From: Bacteroidota bacterium
GTDB taxonomy: Bacteria; Bacteroidota; Bacteroidia; Chitinophagales; Saprospiraceae
Assembly (NCBI GenBank): GCA_017857395.1
Contig: JAFMDF010000058.1
Span: 1 to 37,501, forward strand
Direction: 5' to 3'
DNA length: 37,501 nt
Shown here: piece by piece, positions 1 through 8,863 of the stretch
Layout of the letters: each line of letters opens with the position of its first letter
Numbering within the stretch: the first letter of the stretch is position 1
The notes under the pieces: model-generated
The model's input: only the letters and a program-made list of their open reading frames with translations
What the model was told of the DNA's origin: nothing
The model's database searches: none
Program-made: the position numbers and the translations under genes

Positions 1-2
1 TG

Positions 3-377
3 TCCGAGGCAGCTTCAAAACTTGGACTTCATTTCAACTCCTTTAAAAAAAGAGCTATTGAATTAGATTGTTACAAACCTAACCAAGCAGGCATCGGTAT
101 TAGGAAGAATATGCCTAGAATTCCGCTTTCAGAAATTATTAAATACAATCTTCACCCAAATTATCAGACCTATAAATTAAAGCAGAGACTACTTGAGGAA
201 GGCATTAAAGAAAACCGCTGTAAAACTTGTGGTATTTCTGCATGGAATGGTCAAGTGATTAATATGGAATTGCATCATATTGACGGGGATAGAACGAATC
301 ATTTATTAAAGAACTTAGAAATGATTTGCCCGAATTGTCATAGCCAAACAGATAATTATAGAGCTAAAAATAAATAA
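3..377 (+). CDS. HNH endonuclease, 5' end outside window
   Basis: The reading frame is open from the first bases of the window, so the first ATG at 111 is internal and the gene starts upstream. The visible product has an N-terminal helix-turn-helix-like stretch (SEAASKLGLHFNSFKKRAIE), then a linker with PLSEII, then a compact HNH nuclease. A zinc knuckle is seen as CKTC and CPNC, and the HNH core as LHHIDGD followed by the N of NLEMICPNC. This layout matches phage-type and stand-alone HNH endonucleases, which cut DNA non-specifically or at homing-type sites. No neighbour explains its role. It is followed by a decayed small gene, which suggests a remnant of a mobile or phage-derived segment. 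Family assignment is secure; biological role is not. Confidence 0.85.
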   Translation, partial: SEAASKLGLHFNSFKKRAIELDCYKPNQAGIGIRKNMPRIPLSEIIKYNLHPNYQTYKLKQRLLEEGIKENRCKTCGISAWNGQVINMELHHIDGDRTNHLLKNLEMICPNCHSQTDNYRAKNK

Positions 378-477
378 AATAATTAATTTGAACTACTTTA
401 AAATGGGATTAGATGATTTTATAAATGAAAGGTTAGAATGATTAAAATATCTTATTGACCTACTAAAAAATTAAAAG

Positions 478-722
478 ATGAAGCAAACTAAAATTAATGT
501 TCAAAAAGTAATTAACACCATTGATGGTGCTTTTGATAGATTAGAAAAAGGTATTCCTAACACTAAAATTTCCAAATCTGGAAAGCAAGAAAGAATTGGA
601 GGAAGCTATTGCATTAGCAGAATCTATCAAAGCTAATATACAAACAGATAAAGCCAAGCGAGCGTAGTGAAGATTGGCTAAAAAATGAAGGAGTAAGAGA
701 TAACACTTATAATTTTAACTAG
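478..722 (+). pseudogene. small gene broken by two frameshifts
   Basis: Three consecutive coding-like stretches lie in three different frames. Frame one, from the ATG at 478, reads MKQTKINVQKVINTIDGAFD and on to KISKSGK near 585. Frame two picks up as KKELEEAIALAESIKANIQT and stops at 665. Frame three reads SEDWLKNEGVRDNTYNFN and stops at 720-722. Joined, they give a plausible helical protein of about 80 residues. A short open stretch just before (403-441, MGLDDFINERLE, then TGA) may be another piece. I do not recognise the family. Genuine decay or indel errors in the assembly would both produce this pattern. Confidence 0.5.
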
Positions 723-733
723 AGTTAAAACAA

Positions 734-770
734 TAAAAGCCCTTGGAACAATATCATCCAAGGGCTTTTA
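734..770. terminator. bidirectional terminator, end of thrS
   Basis: Perfect 14-bp inverted repeat (taaaagcccttgga at 734-747 and its complement at 757-770) with a 9-nt loop. It lies 30 nt past the thrS stop on the minus strand and after the broken gene on the plus strand. The A/T ends of the stem give a short U-run in both directions. Confidence 0.8.
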
Positions 771-799
771 AATTTAATCATACAGACTTTAAAACAGCA

Positions 800-2758
800 T
801 TAAGCAGCTTCTACCACTTCCTCTTTATCCTCCGCTTCTAATTGTACTTGAAAAAACTGAACAAAGTCAGCCAAAGTCATAAAGCCTTTATCGCCCTCTC
901 CTTGGATACGAACACCTACACCACCAGCATCAGCCTCTTTCTCTCCAACGATTAATAATAAAGGAATCTTCTTTAATTCATTGTCTCGAATTTTTCGACC
1001 AATACTTTCATTTCTATCATCCACAAATCCTCTAATATCTTGGTTGGCTAATTGAACGACTAAGTCATCGGCATAGGCATTATACTTATCGCTAACAGGC
1101 AGGATGACAAATTGCTCAGGCGTTAACCATAATGGGAACTTACCCGCTGTATGCTCAATTAAAACACTCATAAAACGCTCTAAAGAACCAAAAGGCGCAC
1201 GGTGAATCATTACAGGTCGGTGCTTTTCATTATCAGAACCAATATATTCTAATTCAAACCGATCTGGTAAATTATAATCTACTTGAATCGTCCCCAATTG
1301 CCATTCTCTACCCAAAGCATCCTTTACCATAAAGTCTAACTTAGGGCCATAAAATGCGGCTTCCCCTAATACCGTAACCGTTTTCATGCCTATTTCTTGA
1401 GTAGCTTCGATAATGGCACTTTCCGCATTTTTCCAATTCTCATCCGAACCAATATATTTTTCTGGTTTAGATGGGTCTCGCAAGGAGATTTGAGCCGTAT
1501 AATCTTTAAAGCCCATCTTTTTAAGAACAGTCTCTGTTAAATCCAATACATTTAAAAACTCACTTTTTAACTGTGATTCCGTACAGAAAATATGGGCATC
1601 ATCTTGCGTAAAACCTCTTACTCTGGATAAACCGTGTAATTCTCCACTTTGCTCATATCTGTAAACCGTTCCGAATTCAGCAATCCGTAAAGGCAATTCT
1701 TTATAAGAGTGCGGTCTATGTGCGTATACCTCACAATGATGTGGACAGTTCATTGGTTTTAACAAAAACTCCTCATCTGTCTTTGGTGTTTTGATTGGCT
1801 GAAAACTATCTTCTCCGTATTTCGCATAATGTCCAGAAGTAACATATAATTCTTTCTTACCAATATGCGGAGTTGTCACCAATTTATACCCACGCTTTAC
1901 TTGCTCATCCTGCATGAATTTCATCAATCGCTCTCTTACCGCATTTCCTTTTGGCAACCAAATTGGTAAACCTGCGCCTACTTTCTCAGAGAACATAAAT
2001 AGATCCATTTCTTGACCTAATTTTCTATGATCTCTTTTCTTTGCCTCTTCCAGCATCGTTAAATACTGTTTCAATTCCTTTGCTTTTGGAAAAGAAACCC
2101 CTCTTAAGCGCACCATTTGTTGTCGAGATTCATCTCCTTGCCAGAATGCTCCACCAACTTTCATAATCTTTACTGCCTTAATCACGCCAGTATGTGGAAC
2201 GTGCGGCCCTCTACACAAATCAATGAAATTACCTTGGGTATAAAGCGTCAAAGCTTCGTCTTCTCCTCTTTTCTCGATTAACTCTAATTTATATTCATCC
2301 CCTTTATCGGTGAAATATTTAAGGGCATCTGCTTTTGTAATGTCTTGGCGAACAAATTTATTCTTTTGCCGAGCCAATTCTAACATCTTATCCTCAATCT
2401 TCTTAAAATCACTTTCTGAGATTTTATGTTCGCCTGGGTCAATATCATAATAATAGCCATCATCGATTGCTGGTCCCGTTCCGAATTTTATACCTGGATA
2501 AACGGCTTCAATAGCTTCTGCCATCAAGTGCGCTGTCGAGTGCCAAAAGGTCATTTTTCCATCCTTATCTCTCCAGGTCAATAACTGTACGAGTGAATCG
2601 CTATTAATTGGTCGGTCGGCATCCCAAACCTCTCCATTTACCTTGGCGGATAAGACGTTTCGTGCTAAACCAGCGCTAATCGACTCTGCTACTTGCATCG
2701 AAGTTACGCCTGCTTCGTATTGGCGAACGCTGCCATCTGGAAGTGTGATATTAATCAT
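800..2758 (-). CDS. thrS: threonyl-tRNA synthetase
   Basis: Charges tRNA-Thr with threonine in the cytoplasm. At 652 residues it is full length. Domains in order: TGS (about 1-62); the editing domain with the HxxxH motif at H73/H77 (HSTAH); the class II catalytic core with the zinc-binding [10 protein letters not shown] region, motif 2 (GTVYRYE) and motif 3 ([11 protein letters not shown]); and a C-terminal anticodon-binding domain ending in an acidic tail. It starts at an ATG. In many bacteria thrS is followed by infC-rpmI-rplT; here it is alone, with a strong terminator right after its stop and unrelated genes on both sides. Confidence 0.98.
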   Translation of the reverse strand: MINITLPDGSVRQYEAGVTSMQVAESISAGLARNVLSAKVNGEVWDADRPINSDSLVQLLTWRDKDGKMTFWHSTAHLMAEAIEAVYPGIKFGTGPAIDDGYYYDIDPGEHKISESDFKKIEDKMLELARQKNKFVRQDITKADALKYFTDKGDEYKLELIEKRGEDEALTLYTQGNFIDLCRGPHVPHTGVIKAVKIMKVGGAFWQGDESRQQMVRLRGVSFPKAKELKQYLTMLEEAKKRDHRKLGQEMDLFMFSEKVGAGLPIWLPKGNAVRERLMKFMQDEQVKRGYKLVTTPHIGKKELYVTSGHYAKYGEDSFQPIKTPKTDEEFLLKPMNCPHHCEVYAHRPHSYKELPLRIAEFGTVYRYEQSGELHGLSRVRGFTQDDAHIFCTESQLKSEFLNVLDLTETVLKKMGFKDYTAQISLRDPSKPEKYIGSDENWKNAESAIIEATQEIGMKTVTVLGEAAFYGPKLDFMVKDALGREWQLGTIQVDYNLPDRFELEYIGSDNEKHRPVMIHRAPFGSLERFMSVLIEHTAGKFPLWLTPEQFVILPVSDKYNAYADDLVVQLANQDIRGFVDDRNESIGRKIRDNELKKIPLLLIVGEKEADAGGVGVRIQGEGDKGFMTLADFVQFFQVQLEAEDKEEVVEAA

Positions 2759-2862
2759 TGCTTATGTAAATTTTTATATGGAAACCTTCAAAATATTGAA
2801 AATTTGGAAGGTTTAATGTCAATTCCTACGATTTTTTGATACGAAAAGTTCAAATATGGCTG

Positions 2863-2891
2863 CAAAAATAGGTATTTTTTAAATAGTACAA
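2863..2891 (-). promoter_or_regulatory. possible thrS promoter
   Basis: On the minus strand a TATTTTTG box (2863-2870) fits the Bacteroidota -7 consensus TAnnTTTG, and a TTG (2889-2891) lies 18 nt upstream. It is about 105 nt before the thrS start. The spacing is shorter than the 20 nt of the better promoters in this window, so the call is tentative. Confidence 0.35.
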
Positions 2892-2939
2892 ATCTATTTA
2901 TTACCCAACTTTTTAAAGATTTGAAGCATCTTCCAAAAT

Positions 2940-3671
2940 ATGAAGTCAATCGTTTATTTTTCCGCACTACTTGTTCTATTATTCTTGATTCCAGATAAAT
3001 TAGATTTAAGAGGACATTGGCATGTTTATCCGCTAAAAGGAGCGAAGTTAGAAGATGTAGCTTATACGACTATGGAAATAAATAACGATGAGACTGCCAG
3101 TTTTGGACTATCAGATTATGATTATATGGGGCGTTTTAATGGGGAAATTGATACTTGGAAGAAAACAATAAAATTTGGAGGAGAATGCAGGATATTAGAT
3201 TTTGATTATAAATTTAAGGAGCATTATTTACTGTTAACACAACAAGAGTACGGAGGAGAATTTAAAGCAGTTCGATGTGAGTCAGATTGTTGTGATCAAC
3301 AAAAAGATTTTTTTTCTTACCAAAAACATGTGGAAATAGACCTACCCGTAGCTATAGATACAATAGGCTTAATCAAAAATAAATTCCTGAGTATATTAGA
3401 AAAACGATTGCTCTATGGTATTACCAAGAGAAAGTATCATATCAATTGTTTTGGCTCGCCACAAGCATTAGTGCTGGATGAAAAAGTATCGAATATACTT
3501 GATATTCCTATTTGGAATGAGAAGATAAAAATAAAGTCTCCTAAAGCACATCATCCTCTTTTTAAAGTAGTAATTTATGCAGATAAAGAAGTAAGCCTGA
3601 GTAAGATTAAGGAAGGTTTAAAGAAGTGCAAAGATAGGGTATCAGCGAGTGTATTTCGCTTTAAGAAGTGA
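2940..3671 (+). CDS. hypothetical membrane-anchored or secreted protein
   Basis: A 243-aa protein with a hydrophobic N-terminus (SIVYFSALLVLLFLIP), so it is probably exported or anchored. The first half, starting LRGHWHVYPLKG, is beta-rich and reads like a small lipocalin-like barrel. Two cysteines at C-x3-CC lie near residues 115-120. The second half (from about 135) ends with KVVIYADKEVSLSKIKEGLK, which resembles the periplasmic part of ExbD-type proteins (the YADK signature followed by a helix). That resemblance is weak and may be chance. It converges with the RlpA-like gene across a shared terminator, and nothing nearby suggests a pathway. Function unknown. Confidence 0.7.
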   Translation: MKSIVYFSALLVLLFLIPDKLDLRGHWHVYPLKGAKLEDVAYTTMEINNDETASFGLSDYDYMGRFNGEIDTWKKTIKFGGECRILDFDYKFKEHYLLLTQQEYGGEFKAVRCESDCCDQQKDFFSYQKHVEIDLPVAIDTIGLIKNKFLSILEKRLLYGITKRKYHINCFGSPQALVLDEKVSNILDIPIWNEKIKIKSPKAHHPLFKVVIYADKEVSLSKIKEGLKKCKDRVSASVFRFKK

Positions 3672-3702
3672 ATCGGTTCATCAGGGTTTCAAAATATGGC
3701 TA

Positions 3703-3753
3703 AAACCATTTGATTTATCCAACTTAGAAGCATTAAATAAATCAAATGATTTT
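3703..3753. terminator. bidirectional terminator between convergent genes
   Basis: Perfect 12-bp arms, catttgatttat at 3707-3718 and its complement at 3737-3748, are flanked after one mismatch by AAAA on the left and TTTT on the right. It serves the + gene ending at 3671 and the - gene ending at 3779. Confidence 0.75.
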
Positions 3754-3778
3754 AGAACGGTAGAAGAATGGTTGAATC

Positions 3779-4600
3779 TTAGTTCAACAACTCCAAACTA
3801 ACTTCAACAACGCCCGCCTTCGTCAAATCAATCACTTTAGCAGCAGCGCCAGACAAATCAATAATCCGAGGTTGTCCTTTTTTACCTATTGCTTTAGCAG
3901 GATTAGGCCCTCTATCATTAATTCTCACTTCTACACATTGATTGGTATCCAAACGACAAACTTTTACTTTAGAATTATAAGGTAAAGTCCAATGAGCTGC
4001 GGTCATCGCTTTTCTATTATATTTTTCGCCATAAGCAGTGGTATTGCCATGGAATTTTTTATGATAGTAACTAGCTTCTCCTGTCTGAACAATTCTATTC
4101 ACTGCATTTTGAATGACTGGCGGAGCAGCTGGTACTGGTTTTTCGACTACAGGAGCAGGTTTTGGAGCAGGTTTTAAATTAACCGCTTTAGGGGCTGGTT
4201 TTGCATCCAATGCAACAACAAAACCATCTATTCCCTTTTTCTTAGCAAATTGCTGATAGCTAACTGCTGCGTTTTTTTCCGCAAAAGGGCCAATTAGCAC
4301 TTTATAAGTTGTTGTTTGCCCTGCACCTTTATCCAATTTAACCATTAGGTTTTTAAACCATTCACCTTGTAAATCTGTCGCATACTTAACGACATTAGCG
4401 TAGTCTGAAAAAGTAGCTACTTGCAAAGCAAAACCTTCTTTTTTTACTCGTTTTACTTCTAATTCATATAAATCACTAGGTTGGTAAGTTGCTGCAAATT
4501 CTTTTCCATAATTGACAGGTACAGCAGCTTTGGAAGCTTGTGCTTGTAAATAAATGTAGCTAAATAATGATAAGGTAGTTAAAAAGAATAATTTTCTCAT
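3779..4600 (-). CDS. RlpA-like septal ring protein with N-terminal SPOR domain
   Basis: Exported cell-wall protein, 273 residues from the ATG at 4600; an in-frame TTG at 4606 is a less likely start. A signal peptide ends near LQAQA. A SPOR domain, which binds stripped glycan strands at division sites, spans about residues 55-132 (FALQVATFSDYANVV ... YKVLIGPF). A Pro/Ala/Lys-rich linker follows. The C-terminal double-psi beta-barrel of the RlpA family (about 168-273) shows GEASYYHKKFHGNTTAYGE, then RINDRGP and IIDLSGAAA, with the family's conserved acidic residues present. RlpA of Pseudomonas is a lytic transglycosylase acting on denuded peptidoglycan. In the usual RlpA the SPOR domain is C-terminal; here the order is reversed. 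Confidence 0.88.
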   Translation of the reverse strand: MRKLFFLTTLSLFSYIYLQAQASKAAVPVNYGKEFAATYQPSDLYELEVKRVKKEGFALQVATFSDYANVVKYATDLQGEWFKNLMVKLDKGAGQTTTYKVLIGPFAEKNAAVSYQQFAKKKGIDGFVVALDAKPAPKAVNLKPAPKPAPVVEKPVPAAPPVIQNAVNRIVQTGEASYYHKKFHGNTTAYGEKYNRKAMTAAHWTLPYNSKVKVCRLDTNQCVEVRINDRGPNPAKAIGKKGQPRIIDLSGAAAKVIDLTKAGVVEVSLELLN

Positions 4601-4941
4601 AATCAATTTTTTTGCGCTTTCTTATATAAGATTTCAAGTTACTCGTAACTCCATAAAGACGCAACTATTCCGTAATTTATTGTCAAAAAAACTCAAAAAT
4701 ATTATAAGGAATGAATAGAATTTGACATCTAAAGAAATTGAAAATGGACGTTTTTGAGATGGAAAATCAAACGATTACCCTAAAATAAATTTACTCGGAT
4801 ATTCACTTTTGTTAGAAATAACGAGCATAAGCATTAAAAAATAAAAAAAGGGTTTAACAGGGTAGGCAAAACTTAATATTTTTAATCAAATTTCGCTTAC
4901 GCTATTAAACCCTTTTACTAGTTTATTAGAAATGCTTAAGT
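4601..4941. other. intergenic region upstream of rlpA-like gene
   Basis: AT-rich, with no open frame worth calling. It should hold the promoter of the RlpA-like gene, but I found no convincing TAnnTTTG box. The left half is featureless; the right half holds the pyrH terminator described separately. Confidence 0.6.
4846..4916 (-). terminator. pyrH terminator with long loop
   Basis: A perfect 12-bp inverted repeat (aaaagggtttaa at 4846-4857, complement at 4905-4916) encloses 47 nt. Read on the minus strand it ends in a run of T residues. It starts about 25 nt past the pyrH stop. The loop is unusually long for an intrinsic terminator and may itself fold. Confidence 0.65.
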
Positions 4942-5655
4942 TTATCCTGACACTAAAGTACCAATGGCTTCTCCTCGAATAATCCGCATTAAATTATCTC
5001 GTTTATTAATATCAAAAATAACAATTGGTAAATCATTTTCTTGGCACATGGTAAAAGCGGTCATATCCATAACGCTATACCCAGCACTAATCACTTTAGC
5101 AAAACTCAATTTATCGAATTTTGTCGCAGTAGGGTCTTTTTCTGGGTCAGCAGAATAAATACCATCAACTCTAGTACCTTTTAAGATAACATCGGCACAA
5201 ATTTCATTGGCTCTTAAGGCCGCAGCAGAATCCGTCGTAAAATAGGGACTACCTGTACCCGCAGAAAAAATAACGACTCTACCTTTTTCAACGTGTCGAA
5301 TAGCTCTACGTCTAATATATGGTTCTGCTATTTGCTCCATTTTAATGGCGGTAACTAATCGAGTAAAAACGCCTTGTTGTTCTAAAGCGCTTTGTAAAGC
5401 CATTCCATTAATAACGGTTGCCATCATTCCCATATAATCGCCTTGCACGCGCTCAATACCTGAAGATTTAGCTTGTAAACCCCTAAAGATATTACCTCCT
5501 CCAATAACAACGGCCACTTCGACTCCTGCTTCTTGTACTTCTTTAATCAAAGTCGCATAATGCCTCAATACATCTGCAGATATACCAAATGATTGGTCTC
5601 CCATCAGTGACTCTCCACTTAATTTTAATAAAACTCTTTTATATTTTAAAGACAT
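4942..5655 (-). CDS. pyrH: UMP kinase
   Basis: Phosphorylates UMP to UDP in pyrimidine nucleotide synthesis; bacterial UMP kinases are hexamers of the amino-acid kinase fold. The 237-residue product is normal length. The N-terminal [11 protein letters not shown], the GGGNIFRG nucleotide loop, the [16 protein letters not shown] region and [16 protein letters not shown] are all diagnostic. It is the last gene of the rplM-rpsI-rpsB-tsf-pyrH run, but a 230-nt gap with a terminator separates it from tsf, so it may be expressed partly on its own. The usual next gene, frr, is absent here. Confidence 0.97.
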   Translation of the reverse strand: MSLKYKRVLLKLSGESLMGDQSFGISADVLRHYATLIKEVQEAGVEVAVVIGGGNIFRGLQAKSSGIERVQGDYMGMMATVINGMALQSALEQQGVFTRLVTAIKMEQIAEPYIRRRAIRHVEKGRVVIFSAGTGSPYFTTDSAAALRANEICADVILKGTRVDGIYSADPEKDPTATKFDKLSFAKVISAGYSVMDMTAFTMCQENDLPIVIFDINKRDNLMRIIRGEAIGTLVSG

Positions 5656-5720
5656 AGTATATGAAAATGAGTATATGATAAAATGAGTAAATAATTAAAC
5701 TAGGAGTGAAATCGTCAGCC

Positions 5721-5746
5721 ATTATTATTTTAATTGAAATAATAAT
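5721..5746. repeat. AT-rich dyad upstream of pyrH
   Basis: A perfect 10-bp inverted repeat (attattattt / aaataataat) with a 6-nt loop, 65-90 nt before the pyrH start. It could be an operator or a leader hairpin. In such AT-rich DNA it could also be chance. Confidence 0.35.
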
Positions 5747-5833
5747 CTTTACTCAACTTATCCCGAATTTTCGGAATTTTTTCATTCAATCATTTAATCA
5801 TTTGATACAAATCGTAAACTTATAAAAAAAGGC

Positions 5834-5874
5834 AAAAAAAAAGCGAATCATTCAAAAGAATAATCCGCTTTTTT
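5834..5874 (-). terminator. terminator after tsf
   Basis: A GC-containing hairpin (arms 5837-5853 and 5858-5874, joined around aagcg/cgctt, with two wobble positions) is followed on the minus strand by nine T residues. It lies 12 nt past the tsf stop, so most transcripts from the ribosomal-protein promoter should end before pyrH. Confidence 0.8.
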
Positions 5875-5885
5875 AATTAGATACT

Positions 5886-6728
5886 TTACTTAAGCACTAC
5901 ATGCTTAAATTCGGTAACTGTTAATTTCTTATCAATACTTTGTAAGTATTGAGTAATTGATTGCTTATTACTCTTTACATACATTTGATTTAGTAAAGTT
6001 TTTTCTTTATAAAACTTATTCAATCGTCCTGTAGCAATTCTATCTAACATCGCTTCTGGTTTACCTTCTTGTCTAGCTTGCTCTCTACCAATCTCAATTT
6101 CTTTTTCCACAATAGTTGCATCAACACCATCTTTATCTAAGGCGATTGGATGCATAGCTGCTACTTGCATAGCAACATTCTTTCCTGCTTCAATTAGGTT
6201 TGGTCCTTCCAAGTTTAAAGCAACCAATACACCTGCACGGTAACCTGCATGGATATAAGGAATTACTTGACCTTCACCAGCAGCAGTTTCAATCTTTCCA
6301 TATTGGCTAATCTCCAACTTTTCACCAATTACTCCAATCTGTTCTATTAATTTCTCAGAAACAGATAGTCCTCCATCGTAAGGCAAAGCCAATAAGTCTT
6401 CTAAAGTGTTCGGTTTTTCTTTCAATGCTAATTCAGCAAAAGAGTTTGCTAAAGCAATAAAACTTTCTCCTTTAGCTACGAAATCAGTTTCGCAACCTAA
6501 CTTCATGATAACCCCATTATTTCTATTCTTAGAAGTCAAAGCGATAACCACACCTTCTGATGCGTCTCTATCTGCACGTTTTCCAGCCAACTTTTGGCCT
6601 TTTTTTCGCAATAAGTCAATTGCTGTATCTGTATCTCCTTCCGCCTCTACTAATGCTTTTTTACAATCCATGAAACCTGCACCCGTTATATCTCGCAGTT
6701 TTTTTACGTCTAGAGCAGAAATCTTCAT
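5886..6728 (-). CDS. tsf: elongation factor Ts
   Basis: Nucleotide exchange factor that releases GDP from EF-Tu. The 280-residue product begins with a UBA-like domain (VKKLRDITGAGFMDCKKAL), the EF-Ts signature, followed by the TDFVAK motif (CETDFVAKGESF) that contacts EF-Tu. The rest is a typical dimerisation domain. It lies 111 nt downstream of rpsB, the near-universal pairing of these genes, and is followed by a strong terminator. Confidence 0.97.
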   Translation of the reverse strand: MKISALDVKKLRDITGAGFMDCKKALVEAEGDTDTAIDLLRKKGQKLAGKRADRDASEGVVIALTSKNRNNGVIMKLGCETDFVAKGESFIALANSFAELALKEKPNTLEDLLALPYDGGLSVSEKLIEQIGVIGEKLEISQYGKIETAAGEGQVIPYIHAGYRAGVLVALNLEGPNLIEAGKNVAMQVAAMHPIALDKDGVDATIVEKEIEIGREQARQEGKPEAMLDRIATGRLNKFYKEKTLLNQMYVKSNKQSITQYLQSIDKKLTVTEFKHVVLK

Positions 6729-6839
6729 TATTTTAAGATTAATTTGTTATTAGAATATTCGTTAAATAATTGCTGTATTGATACTTGATAATCCCTGAGG
6801 ATGTTACTTTAATTATACCAATAATTAATTATTATAAGA

Positions 6840-7562
6840 CTAAGCAGCTGCTTCTTGCTTCTTATTCGATTTTGAACCTTGTCTTTCGTTCAACCCTTCT
6901 TGAATACAAGCTGCAAAGTAATCTACAATTATTTTTACAGATTTAGAAGCATCATCATTAGCAGGAATGGCAAAATCTACTTGGTTAGGGTCAGAATTAG
7001 TATCAACCATACCAAAGGTCTTCAATCCTAATTTGTGAGATTCTTTTACCGCAATATGCTCATGCTCAATGTCTACGATAAATAAAGCAGAAGGCAAACG
7101 GTTTAAGTTAGCGATACCCCCTAATACTTTATCCATCTTATCTCGCTCTCTGGTCAAAGTTAAACGCTCCTTCTTCGTTACGCTTAATTTTGTATCAGCT
7201 AACATAGAGTTGATGTTCTGCATTTTCTTGACAGACTTACGAATAGTAGAAAAATTCGTCATCATTCCCCCAGGCCATCTATCCGTTACATACGGCATAT
7301 TAACACTCTTCGCAGCATCTGCTACAATACCTCTTGCTTGCTTCTTAGTAGCAACAAACATGATTTTTTTGCCTGCTTTAGCCATTGCTTTAGCTGCTTT
7401 CCCAGCCTCTTCCATTGCTTCAAGCGTTCGATTAATATCTATGATATGAATCCCTTTTCTTTCCATAAAAATGTAAGGAAGCATTTTGGGATTCCATTTA
7501 CGCTTTAAGTGGCCGAAGTGAACACCTGAGTCCAAAAGTTCCTTATAAGTTGGCGTCTCCAT
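6840..7562 (-). CDS. rpsB: 30S ribosomal protein S2
   Basis: Component of the small subunit. Diagnostic features are the N-terminal LLDSGVHFGHLKRKWNPKM, the middle RWPGGMMTNFSTI, and PSALFIVDIEHEHIAVKES. The 240-residue length is normal, with a short Lys/Ala-rich tail. It sits between rpsI (81 nt upstream) and tsf (111 nt downstream) in the translation cluster. Confidence 0.98.
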   Translation of the reverse strand: METPTYKELLDSGVHFGHLKRKWNPKMLPYIFMERKGIHIIDINRTLEAMEEAGKAAKAMAKAGKKIMFVATKKQARGIVADAAKSVNMPYVTDRWPGGMMTNFSTIRKSVKKMQNINSMLADTKLSVTKKERLTLTRERDKMDKVLGGIANLNRLPSALFIVDIEHEHIAVKESHKLGLKTFGMVDTNSDPNQVDFAIPANDDASKSVKIIVDYFAACIQEGLNERQGSKSNKKQEAAA

Positions 7563-7643
7563 ATTATCTTAAATTGTTAGTTTTTAAAATTTGTGAATTG
7601 CTGCATTGCACGAAGCAACCCAACAATATAACCAGGAAGCGAA

Positions 7644-8030
7644 TTAACGCTTAGAGAACTGGAAGCTCTTTCTTGCCTTTGGCTTACCGTACTTCTTACG
7701 TTCCACCACTCTTGAGTCTCTAGTTAAGAACTTCTGAGATTTTAATGGAGAACGGAATTCTTCATTTAATTTCACTAAAGCTCTAGAAACGGCCATTCTA
7801 ACTGCTTCTGCTTGTCCTTTGAAGCCACCACCTTTTACATTTACTTTAAGGTCGTAAATGTTTTCTGCTTCTACTATTTTGAAAGGCTCAATGACCTTGT
7901 CTTGAATATGCACTTGTGGGAAGTATTCTTTAAGCCCTTTGCCATTAATGACAACCTTGCCTTCACCTTTTGTTAAATAGATTCTAGCGACAGATGCTTT
8001 TCTTCTTCCAATAGCATTAATCATTTCCAT
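7644..8030 (-). CDS. rpsI: 30S ribosomal protein S9
   Basis: Small-subunit protein whose basic C-terminal tail reaches the P-site tRNA; here it ends KARKSFQFSKR, the conserved R/K-rich terminus. NAIGRRKASVARIYLTKGEG opens the protein, and GGGFKGQAEAVRMAVSRAL is the family core. 128 residues. ATG codons at 8030 and 8024 are both possible starts. It lies 42 nt after rplM, the conserved L13-S9 pair. Confidence 0.98.
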   Translation of the reverse strand: MEMINAIGRRKASVARIYLTKGEGKVVINGKGLKEYFPQVHIQDKVIEPFKIVEAENIYDLKVNVKGGGFKGQAEAVRMAVSRALVKLNEEFRSPLKSQKFLTRDSRVVERKKYGKPKARKSFQFSKR

Positions 8031-8072
8031 ATAATACGATTAATTTTGAATGTTAAATTTGTCAGCAATAAC

Positions 8073-8513
8073 TTATTTAAGTTCTGCTGGTTTTTGTGCT
8101 TGGTGCGGGTGTTCTGTACCTGCATAAGCAAATAATTTTTTGAACATTGCTCTTCCAAGCTTATTCTTTGGCAACATACCTTTTACCGCTTTTTCAATAA
8201 TGAAAGTTGGCTTTTTAGCAGCCATTTGAGCAGCAGTTGCATATTTCTGTCCACCTGGGTAACCAGAAAAAGTAATGTATTGCTTCTGGTCCATCTTCAA
8301 TCCTGTGAATCGAACTTTATCCGCATTGATAACAATGACATTATCACCTGTATCAACATGCGGTGTATAAGAAGCCTTATGTTTGCCTTTTAATACATGT
8401 GCAATTTTTGTCGCCAAGCGACCGACTATTTCACCTTCAGCATCAATAATAAACCACTTGCGGTCTACTGTTTCTTTATTCGCTGACTGCGTTTTATAAC
8501 TTAATGTATTCAC
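8073..8513 (-). CDS. rplM: 50S ribosomal protein L13
   Basis: Large-subunit assembly protein. It shows [41 protein letters not shown] and [19 protein letters not shown], all standard L13 blocks. 146 residues, beginning at a GTG codon. It is the first gene of the translation cluster, with a clear promoter 64 nt upstream. Confidence 0.97.
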   Translation of the reverse strand: MNTLSYKTQSANKETVDRKWFIIDAEGEIVGRLATKIAHVLKGKHKASYTPHVDTGDNVIVINADKVRFTGLKMDQKQYITFSGYPGGQKYATAAQMAAKKPTFIIEKAVKGMLPKNKLGRAMFKKLFAYAGTEHPHQAQKPAELK

Positions 8514-8863
8514 GCTTAATCTTTTTAATAAATTAAAATTAATGCCCAGTTAGGGCTGCTTTTTTGAAAAGCTTTGCAAAGGTATATGCCTTTCTAGGAT
8601 AAAACAAGCATTTAAGGGTATTATTTTTAACTGTGCATTTGTAACTAGTTGATAATCAGTTTTATTTTCGCACATTTTTTTAGTAACTGTGTTTTGTGAG
8701 TTGTTTTGGAGGAGTATTTTGGGGGGATTTGTATTACTGAATTTAATCGACCTTTATTTTTTAAAGAGAATCAACTTTGGTGGATTAATACATCAATCTA
8801 TAGAGACTATTTTGGAGACCCCCTGTTGGTTTATTGAAAATGATGCCAATAAGTTAAAGAGGA
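8514..8863. other. intergenic region between rplM and gene A1
   Basis: The first 100 nt hold the rplM promoter. The rest (about 8640-8860) is AT-rich. A plus-strand open frame (8689-8946) crosses the 3' end of gene A1, but its composition looks non-coding, so I do not call it. No terminator for A1 is evident. Confidence 0.55.
8577..8607 (-). promoter_or_regulatory. promoter of the rplM-rpsI-rpsB-tsf cluster
   Basis: On the minus strand TTG (8605-8607), then exactly 20 nt, then TACCTTTG (8577-8584). This matches the Bacteroidota housekeeping-sigma promoter (-33 TTG, -7 TAnnTTTG). It leaves a leader of about 60 nt before the rplM start. Confidence 0.8.

Noticed and set aside
4601-4606. Start of the RlpA-like gene at TTG 4606
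   Set aside because: The ATG 6 nt downstream (4600) gives a normal signal peptide start, so the TTG is unnecessary.
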